From assembly GCA_016840125.1 (NCBI GenBank), contig JAEOSY010000654.1, positions 1 to 15,165 of the forward strand: DNA of 15,165 nucleotides. The letters run 5' to 3'. The translations under genes and the position numbers were made by a program. Numbering within the stretch: the first letter of the stretch is position 1; every line of letters begins with the position of its first letter. The notes under the pieces are model-generated. The model was not told the origin of the DNA. It did no database searches and saw nothing but the letters and a program-made list of their open reading frames with translations. The DNA comes from Candidatus Helarchaeota archaeon (lineage in GTDB: Archaea > Asgardarchaeota > Lokiarchaeia > Helarchaeales > HEL-GB-A). This document shows positions 1-7,579 of the stretch, one piece after another.

Positions 1-23
1 ATCTAAAGCACCTCTCAATGTAG

Positions 24-1292
24 ATGTTCAAATTCTCGATTAATCTTATTCAAGTACATTTAAAAATACGGTGGATCAATCTATTTTTTAGGAGAAAAGT
101 AGCAAGTATAGGCTTTGGTATGACGCCTTTCAAAGCGCGTTGGCCCGATAAAACGTATTTTGAGTTAGCCTATGATGCCTGTAATGAAGCGTTACAAGAT
201 GCTGGTATTACAATCAAAGAGGTAGACAGTGCGGTCTATGGGATATATAATGACCTCTTTGAACGTCAGTTCATGCCCGATATTTATGTGAATGACTATA
301 TCGGAAATATTAATAAACCCGGAACGCGCGTGACCACCGGTGGGGCGACTGGTGGGTTCGCAGTTCGTACTGGTTACATGGAAATTGCAAGTGGATTATC
401 AGATATTTGCCTTGTATTGGGTGTAGAAAAATGTAATGATTGTTACGATAAACTAACAGGTACAACAACGCCTGAGGTTCTAAAAGCAATAGCATACAGT
501 GTAGATATGACGTGGGAATTTCCCTTAGGGATGATGGCAGCTTCGAGTTATGTTGTCCTTGTAAACGCCCACTTCTATAAATATGGCAATCCAACAGAAG
601 AACAGATGGCAAAGGTCTCCATTAAAAACCATGGAAATGCTTTTAATAATCCGAAGGCTCAAACCCCTCTCAAACTGACTATAGATGATGTTTTAAACTC
701 TCGAATTATTTGTTATCCTTTCAAAATGTTGGATTGTTGTCTTTATTCAGAAGCATCCGCTGCACTCATTTTGGCGTCTGAAGAGCGCGTTAAAGAATTG
801 AAAATCAAAAATCCGATATGGATAACTGGAGTAGGGGCAGCTTGCACGGATGCTTTTACTGGAAATAGAAAAAATATCGGCTCCTTACCTTCTAATATCG
901 CAGCCGCAAAACAAGCATATAAATTTGCGGGAATCGAATATAAAAAGGCAAAATTGGCATTTGATGTTGTAGAATTGCATGATGCCTTCACGGGACAAGA
1001 AGTAGTATCCTATGAAGAATTAGGATTTGTTGAGTATGGGAAAGGTGGGGACTGGATTGATGATGGAGGACCGGAAATGTCAGGCGAATTACCCGTAAAT
1101 CCATCCGGTGGATTAATCGGCTGCGGCCATGCCGTAGGTGCTACGGGAATCATGTCAACGGGCGAAGCATTCCTTCAATTGCAAGAACGAGCTGGGAAGC
1201 GACAGGTTCCTATTACCAAAGGACGCGCCTTAAGCCATTCTATTGGGGGTCCAGGTGCTGCGTATGCTGCGGTTATTGTATTAGAACGATGA
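24..1292 (+). CDS. Thiolase-superfamily protein lacking the nucleophilic Cys, copy 1 (SCP-x type; aldolase-like?)
   Basis: Thiolase-fold acyl-CoA enzyme of the SCP-x/archaeal thiolase group, about 88% identical by eye to the next gene. The C-terminal half has the HDAF motif (H319) and GHAVGATG (H369), which match thiolase catalytic histidine regions. Where family members read roughly ACASGG with the nucleophilic Cys, this protein reads GGATGG, so the Cys is Gly (G107). Claisen thiolysis through an acyl-enzyme is therefore unlikely. Family precedent for such a change is the retro-aldolase Ltp2, which pairs with a DUF35 protein. The start is uncertain. The codon aligned with the ATG of copy 2 is AGG at 90-92. 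Usable in-frame starts are ATG 24, directly after a TAG and adding 22 residues, or ATG 120, which removes the first beta strand. The rest of the gene looks intact, with many synonymous differences from copy 2. Confidence 0.85.
   Translation: MFKFSINLIQVHLKIRWINLFFRRKVASIGFGMTPFKARWPDKTYFELAYDACNEALQDAGITIKEVDSAVYGIYNDLFERQFMPDIYVNDYIGNINKPGTRVTTGGATGGFAVRTGYMEIASGLSDICLVLGVEKCNDCYDKLTGTTTPEVLKAIAYSVDMTWEFPLGMMAASSYVVLVNAHFYKYGNPTEEQMAKVSIKNHGNAFNNPKAQTPLKLTIDDVLNSRIICYPFKMLDCCLYSEASAALILASEERVKELKIKNPIWITGVGAACTDAFTGNRKNIGSLPSNIAAAKQAYKFAGIEYKKAKLAFDVVELHDAFTGQEVVSYEELGFVEYGKGGDWIDDGGPEMSGELPVNPSGGLIGCGHAVGATGIMSTGEAFLQLQERAGKRQVPITKGRALSHSIGGPGAAYAAVIVLER
58..67 (+). promoter_or_regulatory. 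Possible TATA box for thiolase copy 1
   Basis: An ATTTAAAAAT stretch centred about 27 bp upstream of position 90, the site of the lost start codon. This is the archaeal TATA-to-start spacing expected for a leaderless message. If it is the promoter, the ATG at 24 would lie upstream of the transcript. AT-rich context makes this weak evidence. Confidence 0.25.
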
Positions 1293-1410
1293 AGATGATG
1301 TTAAATGATTACTCTGCGGCTCAGGATGATATATTTATGAAATTTAAAATTAAATTAATAGCGTTTATACGAGTTTCTATCAAGATTAAAAATAAGTTAT
1401 TAGAGAACCT

Positions 1411-1418
1411 TTTAATAT
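1411..1418 (+). promoter_or_regulatory. Possible TATA box for thiolase copy 2
   Basis: TTTAATAT centred about 28 bp before the ATG at 1442, consistent with an internal promoter giving a near-leaderless transcript of copy 2. No Shine-Dalgarno-like sequence precedes 1442, which fits a leaderless start. Chance matches are common in this AT-rich stretch. Confidence 0.25.
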
Positions 1419-1441
1419 TAATTCAGATCATTTTATTTTTT

Positions 1442-2644
1442 ATGAGAAAAGTAGCAATTATTGGATTTGGTATGACGCCTTTCAAAGCGCGTTGGCCAGA
1501 TAAAACGTATTTTGAGTTAGCGTATGATGCATGTAATGAAGCTTTACAAGATGCAGGTATTACAATCAAGGATGTAGACAGTGCGGTCTATGGGATATAC
1601 AATGATCTCTTTGAACGTCAGTTCATGCCTGATATCTATGTCAACGATTATCTCGGGAATATTGACAAACCCGGAACCCGTGTGACTACAGGTGGGGCAA
1701 CTGGTGGCTTTACTGTCCGAAGTTCCTATGCTGAGGTCGCAAGTGGGCTCTCGGATATCTGCTTGTGCCTAGGGGTGGAGAAGTGCAATGACTGTTACGA
1801 TAAGCAAACTGGGACAACCACACCTGAAGTTCTAAAAGCAATTGCTTACTCGGCCGATATGACCTGGGAATATCCATTGGGAATGCTCGCAGCCTCTAGT
1901 TATGTAGTACTCGTCAATGATCACGTCTATCAGTATGGAAATCCAACGGAGGAGCAGATGGCGAAGATCTCTATTAAAAATCATGGAAATGCGATCAATA
2001 ATCCGAAAGCCCAAGCACCAATGAAACTTACTGTTGAAGAAGTCTTGAATTCGCGAATTATCTGCTATCCCTTCAAGATGTTGGATTGCTGTTTGTACTC
2101 GGAAGCCTCAGCAGCACTCATTTTAGCTTCTGAAGAAAAAGTGAAAGAGTTAAAGGTCGAACAACCCATCTGGCTCGCGGGTGTCGGCGCGGCCTGTACT
2201 GATTCCTTCATTGGTAATCGAAAAAGTATTGGAGCATTACCATCGAATATTGCAGCTGCAAAGCAAGCCTACAAATTCGCGGGATTAGATTATAAAAATA
2301 TTAAAAATCTCTTAGATGTCGCAGAACTCCATGATGCTTTTACTGGACAAGAAGTTATTTCTTATGAGGAACTTGGTTTCGTTGAGTATGGAAAGGGTGG
2401 TGATTGGCTAGATGATGGAGGACCAGAAATGAGTGGTGAACTACCCGTAAATCCTTCTGGAGGGTTAATTGGGTGCGGACATGCGGTCGGTGCCACTGGA
2501 ATCATGTCAACTGGTGAAGCGTATCTTCAATTACAAGAGCGTGCAGGTAAACGTCAAGTCCCCATTAGTAAGGGTCGAGCCATTTCCCATTCAATAGGAG
2601 GACCGGGAGCTGCTTATTCAGCAGTAATTGTGATGGAGAGGTGA
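1442..2644 (+). CDS. Thiolase-superfamily protein lacking the nucleophilic Cys, copy 2 (SCP-x type; aldolase-like?)
   Basis: A 400-residue thiolase-fold protein, normal length for the SCP-x/archaeal thiolase group, beginning with the typical strand MRKVAIIGFG. HDAF (H297), GHAVGATG (H347) and a C-terminal SHSIGG segment (H383) are present. The nucleophile position is glycine: V81-T-T-G-G85-A-T-G-G in place of the usual ACASGG. Known Cys-less relatives such as Ltp2 of steroid catabolism are retro-aldolases acting on beta-hydroxyacyl-CoAs with a DUF35 partner. The gene directly downstream here is a DUF35 protein. I infer aldolase-like or otherwise non-thiolytic chemistry. The frame is also open back to ATG 1289, which overlaps the stop of copy 1 as ATGA and would add 51 basic and hydrophobic residues. 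I chose 1442 because it matches the family N-terminus. Confidence 0.88.
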   Translation: MRKVAIIGFGMTPFKARWPDKTYFELAYDACNEALQDAGITIKDVDSAVYGIYNDLFERQFMPDIYVNDYLGNIDKPGTRVTTGGATGGFTVRSSYAEVASGLSDICLCLGVEKCNDCYDKQTGTTTPEVLKAIAYSADMTWEYPLGMLAASSYVVLVNDHVYQYGNPTEEQMAKISIKNHGNAINNPKAQAPMKLTVEEVLNSRIICYPFKMLDCCLYSEASAALILASEEKVKELKVEQPIWLAGVGAACTDSFIGNRKSIGALPSNIAAAKQAYKFAGLDYKNIKNLLDVAELHDAFTGQEVISYEELGFVEYGKGGDWLDDGGPEMSGELPVNPSGGLIGCGHAVGATGIMSTGEAYLQLQERAGKRQVPISKGRAISHSIGGPGAAYSAVIVMER

Positions 2645-2649
2645 AAAAA

Positions 2650-3144
2650 ATGACGAAAAAGTACCATGAAATAGATGATCTCATCATAATGAATTACAAA
2701 TATGCATTAGGTGGACAGTCACATTTCTTCATAGAACTCAAAGATAAGAAGAAGATCTTGGGTGCAAAATGTGAAAAATGTAATACTGTATATTGTCCTC
2801 CACGAATAAATTGTTCCAAATGTTATCATCCAACTAGTTGGGTTCCTCTCAAGGACACGGGGACAATTAGGGTAAGTACTTTAGTCTGGTTCAGTACTTC
2901 AAAGTTTATCCAGAATGTACCCTATGCAGTTGGGTATGTTCAAATCGATGGCGCAACTACGGCGATAAATCAAGCAATTTTCTCAACATCTCTTAAGCCT
3001 TCAAAAATACGTCCTGGGGCGCCTGTCCGTGCCGTGTTTAAGAAGGAGCGGGAAGGGAAGGTCACTGACTTTTTCTTCGTGCCCGTGGATGAATATGAGG
3101 AATGGATTAAGAAACCAGAATTTGAGGGTGGTAAAAGTGGGTGA
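2650..3144 (+). CDS. DUF35 zinc-ribbon/OB-fold acyl-CoA-binding partner protein
   Basis: DUF35-type protein: an N-terminal helical lead, a rubredoxin-like zinc ribbon, then an OB fold. Counting from the GTG at 2641, the ribbon ligands are C44 and C47 (CEKC) and C58 and C61 (CSKC), with an extra C52. The OB part follows from about residue 68 (GTIRVSTLVWF) to the C-terminus. DUF35 proteins are obligate partners of archaeal HMG-CoA-pathway thiolases and of thiolase-like aldolases, bridging subunits and helping bind CoA substrates. The gene adjoins thiolase copy 2. I prefer ATG 2650 to GTG 2641, because the GAGAGGTGA at 2635-2643, which includes the thiolase stop codon, is a good ribosome binding site for 2650. 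A complex with one or both thiolase copies is inferred from adjacency and family behaviour. Confidence 0.9.
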   Translation: MTKKYHEIDDLIIMNYKYALGGQSHFFIELKDKKKILGAKCEKCNTVYCPPRINCSKCYHPTSWVPLKDTGTIRVSTLVWFSTSKFIQNVPYAVGYVQIDGATTAINQAIFSTSLKPSKIRPGAPVRAVFKKEREGKVTDFFFVPVDEYEEWIKKPEFEGGKSG

Positions 3145-3496
3145 AGGTAAGACTGAATCCGAAAAGATTTTGAAATTAATCAGTGAGAATGTTAAGGCTC
3201 AAAAAATTCTCGCTGCAGAAAATTGGAACGTAGTTTTTCAGTTTGAGTTAGATGATGAACCTGACCCTTTCTACATTGAAGTCAAAGACGGGAAAGCAAC
3301 TCTTCAAACTGGCGCGCATTCAGATCCTACATTGATCATCGCTGGTGAAGGCGCAAGTGTTGCGAGAGCATCTCGAGGCCAAGGTGATTTTACCCATTCA
3401 ATCAGCCGAGAGGAAGTCGAAGTAAAGAAAGGCAAGATAATTGAACTAATTCGGTATGGACGTGCAATCGCAGCTGCCCTTAAAGGTAAAAAATAA
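3137..3496 (+). CDS. SCP2 sterol-carrier-like lipid/acyl-CoA-binding protein
   Basis: A small protein of 119 residues matching the SCP2 fold: helical N-terminus, WNVVFQFEL strand, the DPFYIEVKDGKATLQTG strand-turn-strand, a DPTLIIAGE segment and a C-terminal helix ending in KGKK. SCP2 domains bind fatty acyl-CoAs or other lipids in a hydrophobic tunnel. In eukaryotic SCP-x the same domain is fused to a thiolase, so the neighbouring thiolases and DUF35 protein suggest substrate delivery to them. The GTG at 3137 is my start: it has GAGGGTGG at 3124-3131 as ribosome binding site and overlaps the DUF35 gene by 8 nt, implying translational coupling. GTG 3128 is an alternative. The frame is open further upstream to 3029, but that part reads as an out-of-frame shadow of the DUF35 gene. 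Confidence 0.85.
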   Translation: MGEGKTESEKILKLISENVKAQKILAAENWNVVFQFELDDEPDPFYIEVKDGKATLQTGAHSDPTLIIAGEGASVARASRGQGDFTHSISREEVEVKKGKIIELIRYGRAIAAALKGKK

Positions 3497-3541
3497 CCTT
3501 CCCTTTTTTTCTAAATTTAAGCGAAATTTACTCTATTTTTT
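3483..3541 (+). terminator. Terminator region after the thiolase/DUF35/SCP2 cluster
   Basis: Two stacked signals lie between convergent genes. AAGGT (3483-3487) pairs with ACCTT (3496-3500) and is followed by CCC and seven T. Then TAAATTT (3512-3518) pairs with AAATTTA (3524-3530) and is followed by CTCTA and six T. Archaeal RNA polymerase stops at T-runs, so the T tracts alone may suffice. The second hairpin overlaps the tail of the opposing ACAD gene. Confidence 0.55.
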
Positions 3542-5860
3542 GAGATTTTTATAAACTTCTCGTTTAATTAAAAAGCGGAGTATTTCTGAGGTGCCTGCCC
3601 CTATTTTACCAAGGCGGACATCACGAAGTAACCGCCCCACCACGTATTCATCCGTATATCCTATACCCCCTAGGACCTGTAGCGCGTCATCACAAACTTC
3701 TAGTCCATAATCACTCGCAAAAACGCGCGTAATTGCAGACAACATGGGAATATTTTTACCCAAATCAATGAGCCGACTTGCTTTCAGGATCAATGCGGAA
3801 GCAGCTTCAATCTTGATTGCCATTTCTGCGATTTTGAAGTTGACTCCTTCAAATCTTGAAATCGGTCGATTGAATTGCACGCGTTCCATGGAGTATTTAA
3901 TTGCGGTTTCAAAAGCAGCTTGCATGATTCCGAGCATCGTACTCGCGAAGATAAGTCGTTCTGTATCGAACTGGTTCATCATAATCTCATATCCTTGATT
4001 TTCCTTTCCAACTCGGTTTTCAATAGGAATTTCACAATTATTAAACTTTAAATGTGCAGCGGCAATACCTTCCATCCCATGTAAATTATAGACTTTCTCA
4101 ACTTTAAATCCTGGATTATCTGTTGGAACGAGATAACAACTCATATTTTGGCGTGGGGGTGCATTCTTATCGGTTATAGCAAAGACTAGCATGTAATCCG
4201 CTACTCCACCATTAGTTATAAATCTTTTTTCGCCATTTATGATATATGAGTTTCCCTTCTTTGTTGCCTTAGTCTGAATGGACGAAACATCACTCCCAGC
4301 CATCGGCTCAGTTATGCCTAAGCATGCAATTTTATCGCCACTAATTACTTTTGAAAGAATCTTTTCACGTTGTTCCTCAGTACCATATTTTCTAATAGGT
4401 TTTCCAAATAAAAGACATGAGGCCCCTCGAATCATATTGGCGGCTCCACTAGCTCGGGCAATTTCTTCAGCTATGATAGCTTCTTGGGCCCACCCTTTTT
4501 CTTGTCCACCATATTTCTTCGGGTGTGTATAGCCCAGATACCCCTCTTTACCCATCTTTTTAATGAGGGTGCGTTGATATTCCCCTGCTACGATTTTATC
4601 CATATATGGAAGAATTTCGGTCGTTGCGAATTGGCGTACTTTTTGACGTAAAGCATTTTCTTCTTCGGAATAGAAACGATGGCGATTACTAGGTGCTCCT
4701 TGTAATTCCTTATAGACTTCCCGTTGAATTAGGAATCGCATAATTTCACTCGAACCTGCTCCAATCATTCCCAACTTTATATCTCGCAAATAACGCTCCA
4801 CAGGATAATCTTTCGTATATCCAACACCCCCAAGGATTTGTACAGCATCATTGCAAACCTCAAATCCATAATCACTTATGAATGTTTTCGCAATTGCGGC
4901 CTCTTTCGTGGCTGGCACCTTCGGTGTAAGGTCACAGATTCGCGCTGCCCGTACCAGTAAAGCCTCCATAGCCTCAAGCTTTATTGCCATATCTGCAATT
5001 TTAAAGCTTACTCCTTCGAACTGCGCAATAGGTTTTCCGAATTGAACACGCTCGGTTGAATATTTTGCAGCTACTTCAAATGCGGACCGTGCAATCCCCC
5101 GAAGAGTACCTGAGTAGAAGGTACGTTCACCATCTAATTCATCCATGAGAATACGGAAGCCTTGATTTTCTTTTCCAAGTAAATTTTCAAGGGGGATTTG
5201 ACAGTTCTTAAACCTTAAATGTGCCGTTCGGGTCCCATGCATCCCAAGCAAATCATATACCTTTTCAACTTCGAATCCTGGAGTATCAGTATGGAAAATA
5301 AAGGCGCTCATGCCTTGATGCGCATTCACTTCTTTGTTTGTAATTGCGAACAGGCAAATATAATCCGCATCCGCCCCATTTGTAATAAATCGCTTCTCAC
5401 CGTTAATAATCCAGCATTTATTAGCTTCATCTAGTACCGCAGTAGTTTGCATGCCGGCTGTATCCGAGCCTACCAGTGGTTCTGTTATGCCAATGCAAGC
5501 AAGCTTTTCCCCCGCAATAATTGGTTTGAGATATTTTTCTTTTTGCTCTTCCGTACCAAATCCCAACATTGGGGTTCCAAACAGTATAATCGTGGCGCCC
5601 CTCGCCATATCAAGTGCTCCATTAGCGCTTCCAAGCTCCTGCGCTAGGATCGTTTCTTGAACCCATCCCCTGCCTTGCCCTCCATACTTTTTTGGGTGAA
5701 TCATGCTCAAATACCCTTTTTTCCCAAGCAATCGTAATAATTCCCGAGGAAACTTACCTTTTTCAATTTCCTCGATGTGTGGTGTAATCTCCTCTTTGAT
5801 AAACTTTTGAATTTCTTCACGAAATTGTAATTCTTCTTCGGTAAAGAGACAATTCAACAT
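3533..5860 (-). CDS. Tandem-fused (two-domain) acyl-CoA dehydrogenase
   Basis: A 775-residue protein made of two full-length FAD acyl-CoA dehydrogenase domains (about 1-388 and 395-775), each about the usual 380 residues. Each has the HPKKYGGQ helix region, ITEP..GSD flavin/substrate loop (125-133 and 516-524), INGEKRFITNG, an RVQF flavin contact (271-274 and 660-663) and the C-terminal GAG(S/T)SEI. The medium/short-chain catalytic Glu of YEGT is Ala in both halves (A368, A755). A Glu in LDGER (E245) and FDTER (E634) occupies the isovaleryl/long-chain-type catalytic position, so both sites look competent. The enzyme introduces an alpha-beta double bond into an acyl-CoA and passes electrons to an ETF-type acceptor; branched or bulky substrates are plausible. 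The start ATG has GAGGAG upstream. It converges with the thiolase cluster. Confidence 0.93.
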   Translation of the reverse strand: MLNCLFTEEELQFREEIQKFIKEEITPHIEEIEKGKFPRELLRLLGKKGYLSMIHPKKYGGQGRGWVQETILAQELGSANGALDMARGATIILFGTPMLGFGTEEQKEKYLKPIIAGEKLACIGITEPLVGSDTAGMQTTAVLDEANKCWIINGEKRFITNGADADYICLFAITNKEVNAHQGMSAFIFHTDTPGFEVEKVYDLLGMHGTRTAHLRFKNCQIPLENLLGKENQGFRILMDELDGERTFYSGTLRGIARSAFEVAAKYSTERVQFGKPIAQFEGVSFKIADMAIKLEAMEALLVRAARICDLTPKVPATKEAAIAKTFISDYGFEVCNDAVQILGGVGYTKDYPVERYLRDIKLGMIGAGSSEIMRFLIQREVYKELQGAPSNRHRFYSEEENALRQKVRQFATTEILPYMDKIVAGEYQRTLIKKMGKEGYLGYTHPKKYGGQEKGWAQEAIIAEEIARASGAANMIRGASCLLFGKPIRKYGTEEQREKILSKVISGDKIACLGITEPMAGSDVSSIQTKATKKGNSYIINGEKRFITNGGVADYMLVFAITDKNAPPRQNMSCYLVPTDNPGFKVEKVYNLHGMEGIAAAHLKFNNCEIPIENRVGKENQGYEIMMNQFDTERLIFASTMLGIMQAAFETAIKYSMERVQFNRPISRFEGVNFKIAEMAIKIEAASALILKASRLIDLGKNIPMLSAITRVFASDYGLEVCDDALQVLGGIGYTDEYVVGRLLRDVRLGKIGAGTSEILRFLIKREVYKNLKK

Positions 5861-5930
5861 TTAAAAGATGCTCCTCTGCGTTTTTCTAGACTACCTAACT
5901 TGATTGAAGCTAATAACTATTCCTAAGGCG

Positions 5931-6461
5931 TTAAATTTTTTTAATTCCTTTACATTTTTCAAGTGTGAAATCATCCAACCGTAACTCATTTTTTTTGTTA
6001 AAAGGAAATTTTCTACAGCCCTCGGGTTTAAGTTCTTGAATAAAACAAATATTACCCCTCAGAAATGGGCAGTCGTCGGACATTTCAGTAATAATTGTAT
6101 AATTTAATCCCATCTTCATACCTTCTAAAATAATTTCAAAACTTTTTGGATTTAAAATTGGTCTATTACTCCAATCAAGTTTGAAAAACGGTCTGTCAAT
6201 ATTAAACCCACGACCTTCACCTATATAGGTATGATTTTCTAATACGAACTTTATCAATTTCTCCCTCTTTTTCTCGCTCATTGCTTCAAGAAAATAGGGG
6301 GATATCGATTTGGGGTTAATTTGTACATACTTTAAGTAATTTTTCCTCTCATCGCGTTTCCAATTCAAAATATCACGCTTTGAAAGAGAAACCTCGACAG
6401 ATTCCTTACAGCAATTCGCACATCTCACACAATTATAATGGTAATTGGAATCATTGCCCAT
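5931..6461 (-). CDS. CxxCxxCC (YkgJ-like) metal-cluster protein
   Basis: A 176-residue protein of the YkgJ/PF03692-type family, predicted to bind zinc or an Fe-S cluster. The N-terminal CVRCANCC motif gives C11, C14, C17 and C18. The C-terminal half has CPFL (C131), C139, the CRKFPF signature (C149) and C170, which is the family's usual spacing. The middle (about 25-110) is a lysine-rich helical insert with no motif I know. The molecular role of the family is poorly defined; some members are linked to flagellin or protein-lysine methylation, others to unknown redox roles. ATG 6461 lacks an obvious ribosome binding site, so it may be leaderless. It is separated by 70 nt from the ACAD gene and 118 nt from the dehydrogenase, so operon membership is unclear. 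Confidence 0.82.
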   Translation of the reverse strand: MGNDSNYHYNCVRCANCCKESVEVSLSKRDILNWKRDERKNYLKYVQINPKSISPYFLEAMSEKKREKLIKFVLENHTYIGEGRGFNIDRPFFKLDWSNRPILNPKSFEIILEGMKMGLNYTIITEMSDDCPFLRGNICFIQELKPEGCRKFPFNKKNELRLDDFTLEKCKGIKKI

Positions 6462-6579
6462 AATTTATGATTAAGGAAATGCAATTTTTCAGTATTTTGG
6501 TTGCCTAATAGATAAAAGATAAATATCGAATTAGGACTGCAATGTTCGAGGGATTCCGATAAAATAACTATAATAGAAA

Positions 6580-7560
6580 TTATATTTTCACAACGATTTT
6601 GATAAATTTCCTCTCTCCGGGCTCCAAAAATTTGTTAAAAGCAGCCTCTATTTCCTTTAGAGACACGATTTCTGAGATTAGTGGACCGAGAGCAATTTTC
6701 TTTTTCTCGAATAACTCTATTGCATCGTGGATATCCTCGCTACTATGGCTTATTACACCCTTTATACCTATCTCCTTAGTATTCAGCATCATTAGTGGGA
6801 AGGAAACCTTTCCTCTATACATGCCTTCTAAGGTAATAGTTCCCCCCCGTTTTATCATATCTAGTGCCAGCATGAAGGCTTTTTCAGTGCCGGCACACTC
6901 AAAAATATACGAGGGAGCTCCATTTTCCTTAAAAAACTTTCTAAGTTTCGCTTTACTTGGAGGAAAAGTCACGGTCGCCCCTAACGTTACAGCCCTTTCT
7001 CTTAAAAATTGATGCGGCTCGATAACTATTATATATTCCGGGTCTCTCTCACTCAACAACACACTCAGGGTCGTTAATCCGATGTTTCCACCACCAATAA
7101 TTGCTATTTTCTCATACGACCCGATTTTTGATAATTTCATGCCACGCACCCCAATCGCAACCGACTCTACTAATGTGCATTCCTCAAATGGAATTGTTTT
7201 TGGTGCATGGAATAAGAACTCCTTCGGAACCTTCACGAATTCCGCAAAACCTCCATCATCGAAAATCCCTAAGCCTCTCAACTCCCCTTTAAAGACATCC
7301 AGCTGTACATTTATCCCTACTACTCTGTCTCTGATATTAAACCCCGAAATATTCTCTCCAAGCTCAACAACCTCTCCAGCTAATTCGTGCCCCATTATCA
7401 GCGGCGTCTGAAATAACTTGCCAACATAATTTGTGATATCGCTTCCACAGATTCCACAATAATGCACCTTCACTAATGCATCATCCGGACCGGGGGTCGG
7501 TTTTGGATAATCTTCCCGATAAACCAACTTTTTGATATCCTCAAAGACCGCAGCCCTCAC
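6580..7560 (-). CDS. Zinc-dependent MDR alcohol/polyol dehydrogenase
   Basis: A medium-chain dehydrogenase/reductase of 326 residues. The GroES-like domain has catalytic zinc ligands C38 (in CGICGSD), H58 and E59 (GHE) and E132 (LVES), the sorbitol/threonine-dehydrogenase arrangement. The Rossmann domain begins at IIGGGNIGL (154-162), with an acidic E181 after the second strand, suggesting NAD rather than NADP. The four cysteines of the structural zinc lobe expected around 85-105 are absent, as in sorbitol dehydrogenase. Substrate cannot be read from sequence. The start is GTG 7560: the nearby ATG at 7570 is out of frame, and GGAG lies 10 nt upstream. It follows RNase HIII by 19 nt, so the two are probably co-transcribed without an obvious shared function. 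Confidence 0.88.
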   Translation of the reverse strand: MRAAVFEDIKKLVYREDYPKPTPGPDDALVKVHYCGICGSDITNYVGKLFQTPLIMGHELAGEVVELGENISGFNIRDRVVGINVQLDVFKGELRGLGIFDDGGFAEFVKVPKEFLFHAPKTIPFEECTLVESVAIGVRGMKLSKIGSYEKIAIIGGGNIGLTTLSVLLSERDPEYIIVIEPHQFLRERAVTLGATVTFPPSKAKLRKFFKENGAPSYIFECAGTEKAFMLALDMIKRGGTITLEGMYRGKVSFPLMMLNTKEIGIKGVISHSSEDIHDAIELFEKKKIALGPLISEIVSLKEIEAAFNKFLEPGERKFIKIVVKI

Positions 7561-7579
7561 TTCTATTCATCTCCAGAAC

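Noticed and set aside
24..2644. The tandem thiolase repeat as an assembly duplication
   Set aside because: The copies differ at about 12% of residues and at many synonymous sites, so they are old paralogues rather than an assembly artefact.
3029..3136. N-terminal extension of the SCP2 protein by 36 codons
   Set aside because: The stretch overlaps the conserved DUF35 C-terminus in another frame and reads as a shadow; GTG 3137 has its own ribosome binding site.
6599..7012. A 137-codon plus-strand frame, and another at 7082-7411
   Set aside because: Both are antisense to the MDR dehydrogenase, which has intact zinc and Rossmann motifs; composition is that of a shadow frame.
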